A stretch of 64,000 bases of DNA from Muribaculaceae bacterium Isolate-104 (HZI) (lineage in GTDB: Bacteria > Bacteroidota > Bacteroidia > Bacteroidales > Muribaculaceae). Below are positions 37,501 through 45,995 of the stretch, piece after piece. Position 1 is the stretch's first letter, and every line of letters starts with the position of its first letter. The notes under the pieces were generated by a model. It was not told where the DNA came from. It saw only the letters and a list, made by a program, of their open reading frames with translations, and ran no database searches. The translations under genes and the position numbers were made by a program. The DNA lies in assembly GCA_003762715.1 (NCBI GenBank), contig RIBJ01000036.1, forward strand, positions 1 through 64,000, read 5' to 3'.

Positions 37501-39485
37501 GACAGGTGTTCCCCTTCGAGATTACAGGCGTTGCCATGCGCAACGGCGAGGCAGGCAAGTTTGCCCTCGCCATGACCGAGTTCAAAGGCACCGAGGCTCC
37601 GGCAGCTCCGGCGGTAACTCTCCGTGGCGCTGACGACAACGGCGGTGCCTCCGCTGTGCAGTATGTATACACCGGCACCATTGACCTCACACCCGCCGAA
37701 TCGGGCGACCAGATATGGTACACCACCGACGGCAGCGACGCCCTGCAAAATCCCGCACGCAAGCTGTTTACCGGCGACTACACCGGCACCAACTCCGACC
37801 TCGCCCTCGTAGGCGCCCGCGAGCAGGTGGTTGTAAGCGCGTTTTCAATCCGCCCCGGCTCTTCACCGAGCGCCACCACCATGAGAGTATTCGAGCGCCT
37901 CGCCACCGAGCGTGAGTTCATAGCCAACATTCTCAAAGGCAACGACGGTCAGTGGTATCACTTCAACGGCGATGTGCGAGTTGAGGCTGTCGGTCCCGAG
38001 TACATGTTTGTGCGCGGAGTGCTCGGTCAGTATCTGCCCGTCTTCAGCGCCGACGGCTGGACCGGAATCAAGCCCGGCGACTACCTTACCGACTTTGTGG
38101 TGCGCCACACCTTGAGCAACGGCAACATACAGGTAAACACCACTGAAGAGAGCGAGTTCACACCCTCTGACAAACCCTCAGGCTCTGCCGAAATAAAATT
38201 AGGCGAACCCGACGAGGTCAACTCAATATCCGAATCAAACCTGCGCCGCCTTGTGACACTGCGCCACGCTGTGGTTACACGCAACGGCTCTTCATGGAGC
38301 ATCAAAGGTCAGGACGACCAGGCGCAGACCCGCGGCATAGCTATCGGCAAAGCCGGCGAAATGACCGGCGACGAGCTTGCCGACAACGGAGTGTACGACA
38401 TAACCGGATTCGTAATGTACGGCACCGACGGCAATCTGGAGATTTGGCCCGTGAGCGCCGCAGCAGTCACCGCCTCGGGCAACGTCACCGCCGGGTTCAG
38501 CACCGGCACTGAAGTGACACCCTCAGGCGACGAACTCAATGTGCGCTTCTACCCCATGACCCTCGTCACCCTTGAGGCTGAGAACGAAGACGCAACCATA
38601 TACTACGCTGTGTACGACGAAAATGTCACCCCCGAAAGCGCTGTGGTGTGGTCGCCCTACGTCCGCCCCATATATATTGTTGAAAACGGCAGACTCCACG
38701 CCTACGCGGCAGAACCCGGAAAAGAACCCGGAGCCCACCTGCACATCAACTTCTCCCGCGCCGAAATGAGCGGCGATGTTCATTTCGAAGTATCGCACTC
38801 TGACGGCAAGACCATGGTAGAGCTGTCGCCCGCAGGCACAGTTCCCGCAGGCACAGAGATTCACTACTCCATTGGTTCGTTTGCCGAAGATGACTTCATC
38901 ACCTACACCGGAGCAGCGTTTGAAGTTACCAAAACCGCTATCGTATACGCCCGCATCAAAGAGCCGGGCAAGATTGCCGGAGCTGTAAGCCATGTGCTTG
39001 TAGAGGTCGTGGAGCCGGTTGTGCCCGCCGACAAAATCAGCGGAAAAGTGCGCTTCGATGTCAAAGAGGCTGAAGACGGCTCTGCAATGATTGTGACTAT
39101 CGAGCCCGACACTGAGGTGAGCGGCGAGTACACCATATACTACCTCATCAACCCGACCGAGAATGTCACTCCCGAAAACGGCACAGTCTACACCACCCCC
39201 ATCTCGATGAAAGAGGGAGGTCGCATAATGGCTATCCTCGTGGAGAGCGGTAAGATTGCCGGCGAACCCGCCGACGTGAATGTATGGCTCATACCCACCG
39301 GCATCGACGGCATCGGAGCTGACAGCAGCGACAGTGTCCGTGTAGAAGGCAACAGCATCATAGCACCCGAGGGAAGCGCCGTGTTCGACATAACAGGCCG
39401 ACGCGTCAACGCCACCGGACTGCGTGCAGGCATCTACATTGTACGCACTGCCGACGGCAAATCCGTCAAAGTGAAAATAGGCTGA
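34560..39485 (+). CDS. Large secreted multi-domain protein with type IX sorting-like C-terminus
   Basis: Probable surface or secreted protein of unknown function, 1641 residues. A signal peptide spans about 1-21. An N-terminal region of about 265 residues is unlike the rest. Beta-rich OB-like or DUF6359-like segments lie near 390-450, 750-867 and 1114-1204. A chitobiase-C-terminal-like domain with QIWYTTDGSD lies near 1018-1107. Three related repeats of about 80-90 residues (about 1317-1399, 1400-1483, 1489-1578) share YYA/YYL, GR and EPGK/ESGK motifs. The last 60 residues (FDITGRRVNATGLRAGIYIV) resemble a type A sorting domain of type IX secretion. Base composition changes sharply along the gene. 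A plus promoter and a 300-base leader precede it; a terminator follows. Confidence 0.85.
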   Translation: MKKLLLILLAFLAFTPPQANAERRMRTDRLFFKTTGASQNTGLFQATYTDGNGYKTTTIGGNTQLEYDINKLEFRPTTTFKSLEGVEITQEEYNNLVDNKIFPIIIECNNTRTYGYNEAAEEYGFRASNGFGLVLPESCMITFKTSDPKYKIHSVFFDATSVTTNTTSEYYKARGNINTKLFPCTGLIGNPTNITTGWYGSGASSHPDPAKNGAALTAFQKRYDAPTEDGVESIQFWNDRTKSTCTGSNTNWGVYFSEIIVVWSEDIPTPSAPAAPIISLDQWHNTTLSNGYTLNYLSSSVPPIFVFPGEEGDNSTELRYTWRDDVDEVTIDNYETTTSKYDTNLNIGAGLTIENDKDRLRVYAVRDGFISGPVTLYLKKHDVAAFASLEALMKPENDGKLVTLNKKLRTRGWFTGANPKVGNAFFDMYAYDGDKAIKLHYFAAGYTPTNPNADNPIRIVAKNEANEPYASWARDQELIRTGSTTLMSPHRYYTVDNTIVGIYRHNGGAAPSIEISNNTSGSFNYSTLAGSVIYKVSHHGDDSGTTDTPSDKTVPLVKRVQTVGYLTEADFNHQRALASALYRNYMFELTTPTGETQRVKIDDTYTVAAPSQLEENERYYVEGIVGASGVNYSIVPLQVSKCPVAPVLLAPNRIDTDAVNMISSSFRITMPSEGVDPATTYSYVFEGLVSGSITTGTLTLDEATDREKGIPVDAARFDGNSCTLTVVSELGGVKSEPVTITITRHNATGFSTIADFKKEYLSKEADLPEVDSELGGANTHYCRLDGSAVIVKKTPEYLYLRDLEATDPDGAFKSENYLLVHNANGWLNSLVDDNGTERELAEGDVITGFALVPAVSRLKNLVSETTGFARTVRYTGQSVDNGELEPEVIIVDNTNPDSPDYYTAASKGFDDSADRMRYYTLKSVQVLRRLNTGAKDADSKWKYLLKLGSDKEAEWPELTLNVFTVRDGWAAAFGDDDSADGQVFPFEITGVAMRNGEAGKFALAMTEFKGTEAPAAPAVTLRGADDNGGASAVQYVYTGTIDLTPAESGDQIWYTTDGSDALQNPARKLFTGDYTGTNSDLALVGAREQVVVSAFSIRPGSSPSATTMRVFERLATEREFIANILKGNDGQWYHFNGDVRVEAVGPEYMFVRGVLGQYLPVFSADGWTGIKPGDYLTDFVVRHTLSNGNIQVNTTEESEFTPSDKPSGSAEIKLGEPDEVNSISESNLRRLVTLRHAVVTRNGSSWSIKGQDDQAQTRGIAIGKAGEMTGDELADNGVYDITGFVMYGTDGNLEIWPVSAAAVTASGNVTAGFSTGTEVTPSGDELNVRFYPMTLVTLEAENEDATIYYAVYDENVTPESAVVWSPYVRPIYIVENGRLHAYAAEPGKEPGAHLHINFSRAEMSGDVHFEVSHSDGKTMVELSPAGTVPAGTEIHYSIGSFAEDDFITYTGAAFEVTKTAIVYARIKEPGKIAGAVSHVLVEVVEPVVPADKISGKVRFDVKEAEDGSAMIVTIEPDTEVSGEYTIYYLINPTENVTPENGTVYTTPISMKEGGRIMAILVESGKIAGEPADVNVWLIPTGIDGIGADSSDSVRVEGNSIIAPEGSAVFDITGRRVNATGLRAGIYIVRTADGKSVKVKIG

Positions 39486-39509
39486 CAGCCTGCCACCTGA
39501 CTCAAACGC

Positions 39510-39551
39510 AAGGCGCGGACCGCAATGAACGGTTCGCGCCTTCGCTTTTTG
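39510..39551 (+). terminator. Intrinsic terminator after the large secreted protein gene
   Basis: Arms AAGGCGCGGACCG and CGGTTCGCGCCTT pair over 13 positions with one G-T wobble, followed by CGCTTTTTG. It lies 25 bases past the stop codon. Confidence 0.85.
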
Positions 39552-39580
39552 TCTGATCGGCATCACGCAAAAAATTTGAT

Positions 39581-39611
39581 TTTGCCATAAGCCGCACATT
39601 GGCTAACTTTG
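39581..39611 (+). promoter_or_regulatory. gltD: Consensus promoter of gltD
   Basis: TTTG (39581-39584), 19-base spacer, TAACTTTG (39604-39611). Predicted start about 22 bases before the ATG at 39640. Confidence 0.82.
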
Positions 39612-39639
39612 CAGGCTGAAACCCCATTCGTCAAAAAGT

Positions 39640-41043
39640 ATGCCGGATTCATTACATAACACAGCGGCACAGCCTGCGTCAAGCGCCACTGACACTTTGT
39701 CCAATGAAGTCGATGCTGTGTCTGCCTCATTTCAGATTGAGGAACGGTTATCTACCTTACAGGCTGTAAACGAAGCCAAACGATGCCTCAGGTGCAAAGT
39801 GCCCATGTGTGTCAAAGGGTGCCCTATCGGCAACAACATACCTGAATTTATCCACGAGCTGTCGAAAGGCAACATGGGTGCCGCAATGTCTGTCATAAAC
39901 GAAACCAGCACTCTGCCCGCCGTGTGCGGTCGTGTGTGTCCGCACGAAAATCAGTGTCAGGGCAACTGTGTGCTCGGCAAAAAAGGTGAACCTATAAAAA
40001 TAGGCAAGCTCGAAAGTTTCATAGCCGACTTTGACACCGAAATGAACCTTATCCGCGAAAACCTGCCCCAGAAAACCAGAGGTAAGGTGGCTGTGATAGG
40101 CTCCGGACCCGCAGGGCTTACCGTGTCAGGTCTGCTTGCCCGCAAAGGGTTTCATGTAACGGTGTTCGAGGCTCAGCAGCAGGCAGGCGGTGTGCTTCTC
40201 TACGGCATTCCCGAGTACAGACTGCCAAACTCGGTGGTGAGAAACGAAATCAAGAAAATCGAAGACCTCGGAGTGGAATTCCGCACCGGCATAACCATAG
40301 GGCGCGACAACCAAACCATTGACAGCATATTCAAAGAGGGCTATGACGCCATATTCATTGGCACCGGCACTTCTCTGCCAAAAACAGTCGACCTGCCGGG
40401 GGTGACACTCCACGGAGTGCACCAGTCCATTGCACTGCTGCATCAGGTCAACGCCTACAACGACGGCGCGGTGAGCAAACGCCACATACCACTGCGCGAG
40501 GGCGAAAAAGTGGCAGTGATAGGGTGCGGCAACGTTGCAATGGACGCTGCAAGAACGGCAATACGTTTCGGCACTGATGTCACCGTAGTGTACCGCGGCA
40601 AGCCCGACAACATGTCTGCAAGCGAGAAAGAGTACCAGGAAGCCCTCGCCGAAGGAGTAAACTTCCTGTGGGAGCATGAGCCGAAAGCATTTGTCGGAGA
40701 CGACAAGGGCAAGGTGAGACACGTTGTGGTCAACACTCCGGAAGGCGAAAAGACTCTCCCCTTCGACAGAGTTTTTCTCGCTGTCGGCTCACGCCCCGCA
40801 AACAGAATAGTATCTACCGCCGACGGCATTGAGGTAGATGCCAAAGGCTATGTCATTACCCACGAACACCCCTATGGCATGACCACTCGCCGGGGCGTAT
40901 TTGCCGGAGGCGACGTGGTGCACCGTCCGCAGACAGTAGTGCTCGCCGTAAAGGCGGCAAAAGAGGTTGCCGAGGGTATAGCCCGCTACGTAGATGCCAT
41001 AAGGCTCCTTGACCATGTGAACCAGCTCGAACAAAAGGCTTAG
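39640..41043 (+). CDS. gltD: NADPH-dependent glutamate synthase small-subunit type oxidoreductase
   Basis: Flavoprotein that takes electrons from NADPH for glutamate synthase (beta chain), or a close relative acting in other electron-transfer pairs. It has 467 residues: an N-terminal 4Fe-4S region (CLRCKVPMCVKGCP and CGRVCPHENQCQGNC, about 49-110), an FAD motif GSGPAGLTVSG (near 152), a second nucleotide motif GCGNVAMDAARTA (near 294), and GVFAGGDVVHRPQTV at the flavin end. No large subunit (gltB) is in the window; the gene has its own promoter and is followed by an inverted repeat, so it appears monocistronic. Confidence 0.9.
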   Translation: MPDSLHNTAAQPASSATDTLSNEVDAVSASFQIEERLSTLQAVNEAKRCLRCKVPMCVKGCPIGNNIPEFIHELSKGNMGAAMSVINETSTLPAVCGRVCPHENQCQGNCVLGKKGEPIKIGKLESFIADFDTEMNLIRENLPQKTRGKVAVIGSGPAGLTVSGLLARKGFHVTVFEAQQQAGGVLLYGIPEYRLPNSVVRNEIKKIEDLGVEFRTGITIGRDNQTIDSIFKEGYDAIFIGTGTSLPKTVDLPGVTLHGVHQSIALLHQVNAYNDGAVSKRHIPLREGEKVAVIGCGNVAMDAARTAIRFGTDVTVVYRGKPDNMSASEKEYQEALAEGVNFLWEHEPKAFVGDDKGKVRHVVVNTPEGEKTLPFDRVFLAVGSRPANRIVSTADGIEVDAKGYVITHEHPYGMTTRRGVFAGGDVVHRPQTVVLAVKAAKEVAEGIARYVDAIRLLDHVNQLEQKA

Positions 41044-41077
41044 AGACGCTTCTGACCGATTTTACATAAACAGCATT

Positions 41078-41122
41078 GTCTGCCAGCCATTTATAATCGC
41101 AATAAAGGCTGGCAGACACTTT
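41078..41122 (+). terminator. Probable terminator after gltD
   Basis: Perfect 11-base arms GTCTGCCAGCC (41078-41088) and GGCTGGCAGAC (41107-41117) with an 18-base loop, followed by ACTTTATTA. The T-tract is weak, so termination strength is uncertain. Confidence 0.6.
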
Positions 41123-41193
41123 ATTACCCCTACCCGTCCGCCCGCCGCAGAGCCGCAGCCGTGCCAATTCAAATCTGTGTCCTGGCAGGATTC

Positions 41194-41223
41194 TTGGTTT
41201 TTGCCGATTTTTCACTACCTTTG
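41194..41223 (+). promoter_or_regulatory. glyS: Promoter of glyS-lemA-FKBP
   Basis: TACCTTTG (41216-41223) fits TAnnTTTG; a TTG at 41194-41196 is 19 bases upstream. Predicted start about 20 bases before the glyS ATG. Confidence 0.65.
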
Positions 41224-41250
41224 TGGTCTGAAAATTCTAACTAAACAACA

Positions 41251-42795
41251 ATGGCACAGCAAGAAGACGTGTTCAAAAAAATTGTTTCACATGCCAAGGA
41301 GTATGGCTTTGTGTTTCAGTCAAGTGAAATTTACGACGGCCTCGCCGCCGTTTACGACTACGGTCAGAACGGTGTAGAGCTTAAAAATAATATCAAACGC
41401 TACTGGTGGGACGCCATGACCCTGCTGCACGAAAATATAGTGGGTATCGACTCCGCTATCTTCATGCACCCCACAATCTGGAAAGCATCCGGTCATGTAG
41501 ACGCGTTCAACGACCCCCTTATCGACAACCGCGACTCTAAAAAACGCTACCGCGCCGATGTTCTCATTGAGGAAGAACTCGCAAAAATCGACGACAAGAT
41601 AGAAAAAGAGGTGGCGAAAGCACGCAAACGCTTCGGAGAGTCTTTCGACGAGGCTCTGTTCCGTCAGACCAACCCCAGAGTTGCCGAGCAGGTTGAGAAA
41701 AGACAGAAACTGCACGAGCGTTTCGCAAACGCAATGAACGACAACAACCTCGAGGAGTTGCGTCAGATTATTATCGACTGCGAGATAGCTTGCCCGGTGT
41801 CAGGCACCAGAAACTGGACAGAAGTACGCCAGTTCAACCTGATGTTCCGCACCGAAATGGGCAGCACAGCCGACGGTGCCATGACAGTGTATCTCCGTCC
41901 CGAAACCGCACAAGGCATATTTGTCAACTATCTAAACGTGCAGAAAACCGGCAGAATGCGTCTACCTTTCGGTATTGCCCAGATAGGCAAGGCTTTCCGT
42001 AACGAAATTGTCGCACGTCAGTTCATTTTCCGAATGAGAGAATTTGAACAGATGGAAATGCAGTTCTTCGTTCGCCCCGGGCAAGAACTCCAGTGGTTTG
42101 AATTCTGGAAACAGTGGCGCCTGAAATGGCACAAGGCGCTCGGTCTGGGCGACAGCAAGTACCGCTACCACGACCACGACAAGCTCGCCCACTACGCAAA
42201 CGCCGCAACAGACATTGAATTTGAAATGCCGTTTGGCTTCAAAGAAGTGGAAGGCATTCATTCCCGCACAAACTTCGACCTGTCGCAGCACGAAAAATTC
42301 TCAGGCAAAAACATAAAATATTTTGACCCTGAACTCAACGAAAGCTACACCCCATACGTTATTGAAACATCAATAGGCGTGGACCGCATGTTCCTGTCAG
42401 TACTCTGCTCAAGCTACGAAGAGCAGAAACTCGAAGGCGGCGACACCCGTGTTGTGCTTCATCTGCCGGCTGCCCTCGCTCCGGTAAAATGCGCGGTAAT
42501 GCCATTGGTAAAAAAAGACGGACTGCCCGAAAAAGCCCGCGAGATTGTGGATGACCTGAAATTCGATTTCGCAACCCGCTACGACGAAAAGGACTCTATC
42601 GGCAAACGCTACCGCCGCCAGGACGCAGTCGGAACCCCCTTCTGCATTACCGTCGACCACCAGACCCTTGAGGATGGCACCGTCACTCTGAGGGAACGCG
42701 ACTCTATGGAGCAGACACGCGTCAACGTGGCAGACCTTCACAAACTCATTCACGACCGCGTGAGTCTGACATCGCTCCTGCGCAAACTCGCCTGA
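41251..42795 (+). CDS. glyS: Glycyl-tRNA synthetase, single-chain type
   Basis: Class II aminoacyl-tRNA synthetase charging tRNA-Gly, of the homodimeric (eukaryote-like) kind rather than the two-subunit kind. It has 514 residues. Motif 1 is in the N-terminal third (YGFVFQSSEIYDGLAAVYDY, GHVDAFNDPL), motif 2 appears as FRNEIVARQFIFRMREFEQM, and motif 3 as YVIETSIGVDRM. A C-terminal anticodon-binding domain covers about 410-514. It is first of three plus-strand genes. Confidence 0.97.
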   Translation: MAQQEDVFKKIVSHAKEYGFVFQSSEIYDGLAAVYDYGQNGVELKNNIKRYWWDAMTLLHENIVGIDSAIFMHPTIWKASGHVDAFNDPLIDNRDSKKRYRADVLIEEELAKIDDKIEKEVAKARKRFGESFDEALFRQTNPRVAEQVEKRQKLHERFANAMNDNNLEELRQIIIDCEIACPVSGTRNWTEVRQFNLMFRTEMGSTADGAMTVYLRPETAQGIFVNYLNVQKTGRMRLPFGIAQIGKAFRNEIVARQFIFRMREFEQMEMQFFVRPGQELQWFEFWKQWRLKWHKALGLGDSKYRYHDHDKLAHYANAATDIEFEMPFGFKEVEGIHSRTNFDLSQHEKFSGKNIKYFDPELNESYTPYVIETSIGVDRMFLSVLCSSYEEQKLEGGDTRVVLHLPAALAPVKCAVMPLVKKDGLPEKAREIVDDLKFDFATRYDEKDSIGKRYRRQDAVGTPFCITVDHQTLEDGTVTLRERDSMEQTRVNVADLHKLIHDRVSLTSLLRKLA

Positions 42796-42831
42796 TAACT
42801 GAGCCATACATAACAAATTTATATGCATCTT

Positions 42832-43416
42832 ATGAAAGCACTCAAGTTTTTCGCAATCATTCTCGGCGGCGCAATGGCAGCTTCACTGTCATCGTGCAAC
42901 TACAACTCGCTTGTAGAACAGCAGCAGACCGTTGACCAGACATGGGCTGAAGTTGAAAACCAGTATCAGCGTCGGGCAGACCTGATTCCAAACCTCGTCA
43001 ACACCGTAAAAGGCTATGCCACCCACGAAAGCGAGACTCTTGAAAAGGTGACGGAAGCCCGCGCTAAGGCTACTTCAATAACAATCAATGCCGATGACCT
43101 GAACGAAGAAAACCTCGCCAAATTTCAGAAAGCCCAGGGCGAACTGAGTCAGGCGCTGAAATCGCTCCTTGCTGTGTCTGAAGCATACCCCGACCTGAAA
43201 GCCAACGAAAACTTCCGCGACCTGCAAGTGCAGCTCGAAGGCACAGAAAACCGCGTTACCACAGCCCGAGGCAGATACACCCAGGCTGTCGCGCAGTACA
43301 ACACAGCCATAAAAAAATTCCCCACCGTAATATATGCCGGGTGGTTCGGCTTCAAACCCAAACCGCAATTTCAGGCTGAAGCGGGAGCCTCAAGCGCCCC
43401 CAAGGTGGAATTTTGA
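42832..43416 (+). CDS. LemA-family lipoprotein
   Basis: Helical LemA-type protein; the molecular role of the family is not settled. From the chosen ATG (MKALKFFAII) it has 194 residues with a lipoprotein signal ending SLSSC, then LVEQQQTVDQTWAEVENQYQRRADLIPNLV-type sequence, the usual helical hairpin and a conserved end ENFRDLQVQLEGTENR. The usual neighbour, a TPM-domain protein, is absent here. It is 36 bases after glyS and 20 before an FKBP lipoprotein. Confidence 0.93.
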   Translation: MKALKFFAIILGGAMAASLSSCNYNSLVEQQQTVDQTWAEVENQYQRRADLIPNLVNTVKGYATHESETLEKVTEARAKATSITINADDLNEENLAKFQKAQGELSQALKSLLAVSEAYPDLKANENFRDLQVQLEGTENRVTTARGRYTQAVAQYNTAIKKFPTVIYAGWFGFKPKPQFQAEAGASSAPKVEF

Positions 43417-43436
43417 CACATCTCACCAATCAACAC

Positions 43437-43991
43437 ATGAAAAAGATTTTTGCATTACCTGTTTCTCTTATCTTCACCATACTCGCGGCTACCTCATGCA
43501 GCGACAGCAACACCTGGGACACCTACGAGGAGTGGAGAAAAGACAACAACAGCTACTACGAGCAGCAAGTGTCGCTGAAAGACATTGACGGCTCCGACTA
43601 CTACTCCCTGCTGTCACCCTCCTGGTACCCCACATCCGGAGTGCTGATTCACTACTTCAACGACCGCTCGAAGACAGAAGGCAATCTGGTGCCGCTCGTC
43701 ACAAGCACAGTCGACGTGAAGTACAAAGGGTGGTTGTACAACGGCGAGCCGTTTGACTCCTCGTACACCAACACGGCAAACGGCGACAGCATTTTCCGCT
43801 GCCGTCCAACCGAAACTATCGCAGGGTGGCAGATTGCACTCACCAACATGGCTGTCGGCGACAGCGCGAGAGTTGTAATACCCTGGGCTCAGGGCTACGG
43901 CACCGAGACTTCAGGTAGCATCCTGCCCTTCTCAACCTTGATTTTCGACATCAAGCTCGTGAATGTCTACGCCTACGAAATCAACAACTGA
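43437..43991 (+). CDS. FKBP-type peptidyl-prolyl isomerase lipoprotein
   Basis: Periplasmic or outer-membrane-anchored isomerase that turns proline peptide bonds. From the ATG at 43437 it has 184 residues: a lipoprotein signal ending AATSCS, an N-terminal helix pair (WDTYEEWRKDNN), and one FKBP domain (about 85-180) with VDVKYKGWLYNGEPFDSSY, GWQIALTNMAVGDSARVVIP and a tyrosine in GYGT. An earlier in-frame start would overlap lemA and lacks a signal peptide at its end. A terminator follows within 25 bases. Confidence 0.9.
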   Translation: MKKIFALPVSLIFTILAATSCSDSNTWDTYEEWRKDNNSYYEQQVSLKDIDGSDYYSLLSPSWYPTSGVLIHYFNDRSKTEGNLVPLVTSTVDVKYKGWLYNGEPFDSSYTNTANGDSIFRCRPTETIAGWQIALTNMAVGDSARVVIPWAQGYGTETSGSILPFSTLIFDIKLVNVYAYEINN

Positions 43992-44013
43992 TTTTTCTCC
44001 ACTCCCCTATACA

Positions 44014-44053
44014 AACACACCCCGGGCATCATCGTCCGGGGTGTGTTGTTTCT
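44014..44053 (+). terminator. Intrinsic terminator after the FKBP gene
   Basis: AACACACCCCGG and CCGGGGTGTGTT pair perfectly around a loop of about ten bases, followed by GTTTCTT. It lies between convergent genes; the minus side has fewer T, so it may serve the S41 gene less efficiently. Confidence 0.8.
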
Positions 44054-44083
44054 TATAAACCCGTTTCGGTTCAGGCGGCAGGC

Positions 44084-45118
44084 TCACTGATTGGTCAGCA
44101 TTGCCACAGCAAAATCCAGGATAGTGTCTTTGCCCGAAAATTCGTCAAGCGCATTCATGTCTACCGCACAGCCCTCAGACGGCTCTACTCCGAACTCTGT
44201 GAGATTTCCGGCAGGGTCAAGCACCGGACATGCTGAAAAGCGCACTCCCCAGCCGCATGAAAGCTCTGAAGAAAACGGCACCCCGGCTCCCCCCCCGGTA
44301 GTAGCGCCCACTACCGTTACATGCGGCAGAGACTTCATTACCGCTGCAAAATAATTCGCCGCCGAAAATGTGGAGCGGTTGGTAAGCACCACAACAGGCT
44401 TGCCCCATATCAGGTGTGGCTTGGCTACGGGTTCAACTGTCATTCGCCGGGGAGCTGAAAAGTCGGAATGTCCCGATCCGGTTTTGTGGGATATAAACCC
44501 TGCTGTTACCGTTTCTCCTATAAAATGTGATATGTAGTTGTCTGCCACATTCATATTGCCGCCTCCGTTGTCGCGTATATCCACAATAAGCGCTGAAGCG
44601 CTTGCAAATGTCGCAAGTATATTGTCTATGTTGCCGTCGCCGAGACCGCTCTCGAAAGAAGGTATACGGATATACCCTACATTCTGCGGCAAGGTATAGT
44701 AATAAACCGCGCCGAGTGACATATAATTGAAATGCAGGTATTTTTCCTGCACGAGACGCTCGTTGTAGTTTTGCGGATAATCACTCCACCAGTTGCGGTA
44801 ATACGAAGTTTCAAACGGAGCCGACAGATTCACATGACCGTCTTTAAGCTCGTCAAGCATCGCTGCCATGATACGAAATAGCCCTTTTGTGCCGGTGCGG
44901 GCGTTTATCTGTGAGCCGTACTTGACTCTCATCTCATCCCAGTCCACACCCTTCTGCTCAAAAAAGCAATAATGCTCGTCCATTATTTTCCACAGCTGCT
45001 CGAAATTGCCTTTCAGATCGTTTTCATAGCCTTCTATCTCATGACACGCACCAAACCCCAGAACAGCTGCAAAGCCAAACGCTACTGAGACAAGAAGTGA
45101 TACAATATGGTGTTTCAT
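44084..45118 (-). CDS. S41-family (tail-specific type) serine peptidase, lipoprotein
   Basis: C-terminal-processing-like protease in the periplasm or at the surface. The 344 residues start with a lipoprotein signal ending GFGACH. There is a small helical region (LWKIMDEHYCFFEQKG), then the S41 core with LIVDIRDNGGGNM and the catalytic serine in LTNRSTFSAANYF; the following GATTGGG loop is present. A separate PDZ domain is not obvious. A run of eight G on the coding strand (C8 at 44289-44296) encodes the GTTGGG loop and could slip. It is 12 bases after the DUF3316-like gene. Confidence 0.88.
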   Translation of the reverse strand: MKHHIVSLLVSVAFGFAAVLGFGACHEIEGYENDLKGNFEQLWKIMDEHYCFFEQKGVDWDEMRVKYGSQINARTGTKGLFRIMAAMLDELKDGHVNLSAPFETSYYRNWWSDYPQNYNERLVQEKYLHFNYMSLGAVYYYTLPQNVGYIRIPSFESGLGDGNIDNILATFASASALIVDIRDNGGGNMNVADNYISHFIGETVTAGFISHKTGSGHSDFSAPRRMTVEPVAKPHLIWGKPVVVLTNRSTFSAANYFAAVMKSLPHVTVVGATTGGGAGVPFSSELSCGWGVRFSACPVLDPAGNLTEFGVEPSEGCAVDMNALDEFSGKDTILDFAVAMLTNQ

Positions 45119-45130
45119 AGAACCGGAAAA

Positions 45131-45985
45131 TTAAAAAAGTGCATTTATGATACGAGGATTGCCGCTTGTTTTTTTGCGCGGATTCAAGGACAGCCATTCA
45201 CCCGAAATTCCGAATACGAATGAATGCGTGAAATGGTTCGACACAATATTGTTCGCACTCGTGGACTCAATACAGCCTCTGTAACCGAGCCTTAGCGATG
45301 TGGCACCGAAATGCAAATCTGCCATAACCGAATTGTCAAGCCTGAAATAACTGCCCGGCCATGCATAGCGCACAAGCCCCGAATGGTTTCCGAGATATAT
45401 TTCATAGTACAGCTCGCCGTAATCCGGCGAAAAGAACACTCCTGTAAGAGGCATTGACGGCTGCCAGGTCAACGTTACGGGGAGCCGCCCCACATTCATG
45501 TTATAGGCGGCATAACAGGTGGCGTCAAGCGTAACCGCCGCCTTTGCCGCTACCGGATTATTGCCGTTGCGCTCCAGATAAAGCGCGCCTAAAGCCAATC
45601 CGGCTTTGCCGCCGGCACCAAGGGTCAGCCCGTTTGCCACCTTCCAGCGCCGCATCATAGCCCATGAAAAGTCTATTCCGCCAAACCACATCCGGGCGTT
45701 GCCTGCGAAATTGAGTGTGGACTCAGCACGCACTCCAAACCGGAGCTGCATCACCCAGCGCTCCGGGCTGAACTTCATTGCCTGCCAGCGTTCATAATGC
45801 AATCCGGCACCCCATCCGCTATATTTTATCGGTGACAGATAAGTGTCGGCAATATGCGACGAACCGGCTTCAAGAGTATATGCAACCGTCACCGGACGGA
45901 GCACATGCACGGAATCAGCCTGCCCGGACAGCGCACTAAGTGCGTTCCAAAGCAGACCAATGAGGAGAAATATTTTCTTTTGCAT
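45131..45985 (-). CDS. DUF3316-like secreted beta-barrel-type protein
   Basis: Probably an outer-membrane or periplasmic protein of the DUF3316 family, whose role is unknown. From the ATG at 45985 (MQKKIFLLIG) it has 284 residues with a signal peptide to about residue 22 and then alternating hydrophobic/aromatic strands (WGAGLHYERWQAM, WVMQLRFGVRAES, YFRLDNSVMADLHFG), typical of a small barrel. An earlier start would overlap the topoisomerase gene; with this start the gap is 10 bases. It ends HSFVFGISGEWLSLNPRKK and a short basic tail. Confidence 0.75.
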   Translation of the reverse strand: MQKKIFLLIGLLWNALSALSGQADSVHVLRPVTVAYTLEAGSSHIADTYLSPIKYSGWGAGLHYERWQAMKFSPERWVMQLRFGVRAESTLNFAGNARMWFGGIDFSWAMMRRWKVANGLTLGAGGKAGLALGALYLERNGNNPVAAKAAVTLDATCYAAYNMNVGRLPVTLTWQPSMPLTGVFFSPDYGELYYEIYLGNHSGLVRYAWPGSYFRLDNSVMADLHFGATSLRLGYRGCIESTSANNIVSNHFTHSFVFGISGEWLSLNPRKKTSGNPRIINALF

Positions 45986-45995
45986 ATAAGTGGGC

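Noticed and set aside
38523-39599. Minus-strand frame of 358 codons opposite the large secreted protein
   Set aside because: It is a shadow of GC-rich codons in the plus-strand gene. It has no promoter and an unnatural composition, while the plus gene has clear domains.
44289-44296. Frameshift in the S41 peptidase gene at the C8 run
   Set aside because: The frame reads through intact with the expected GTTGGG loop, so no break is present in this copy.
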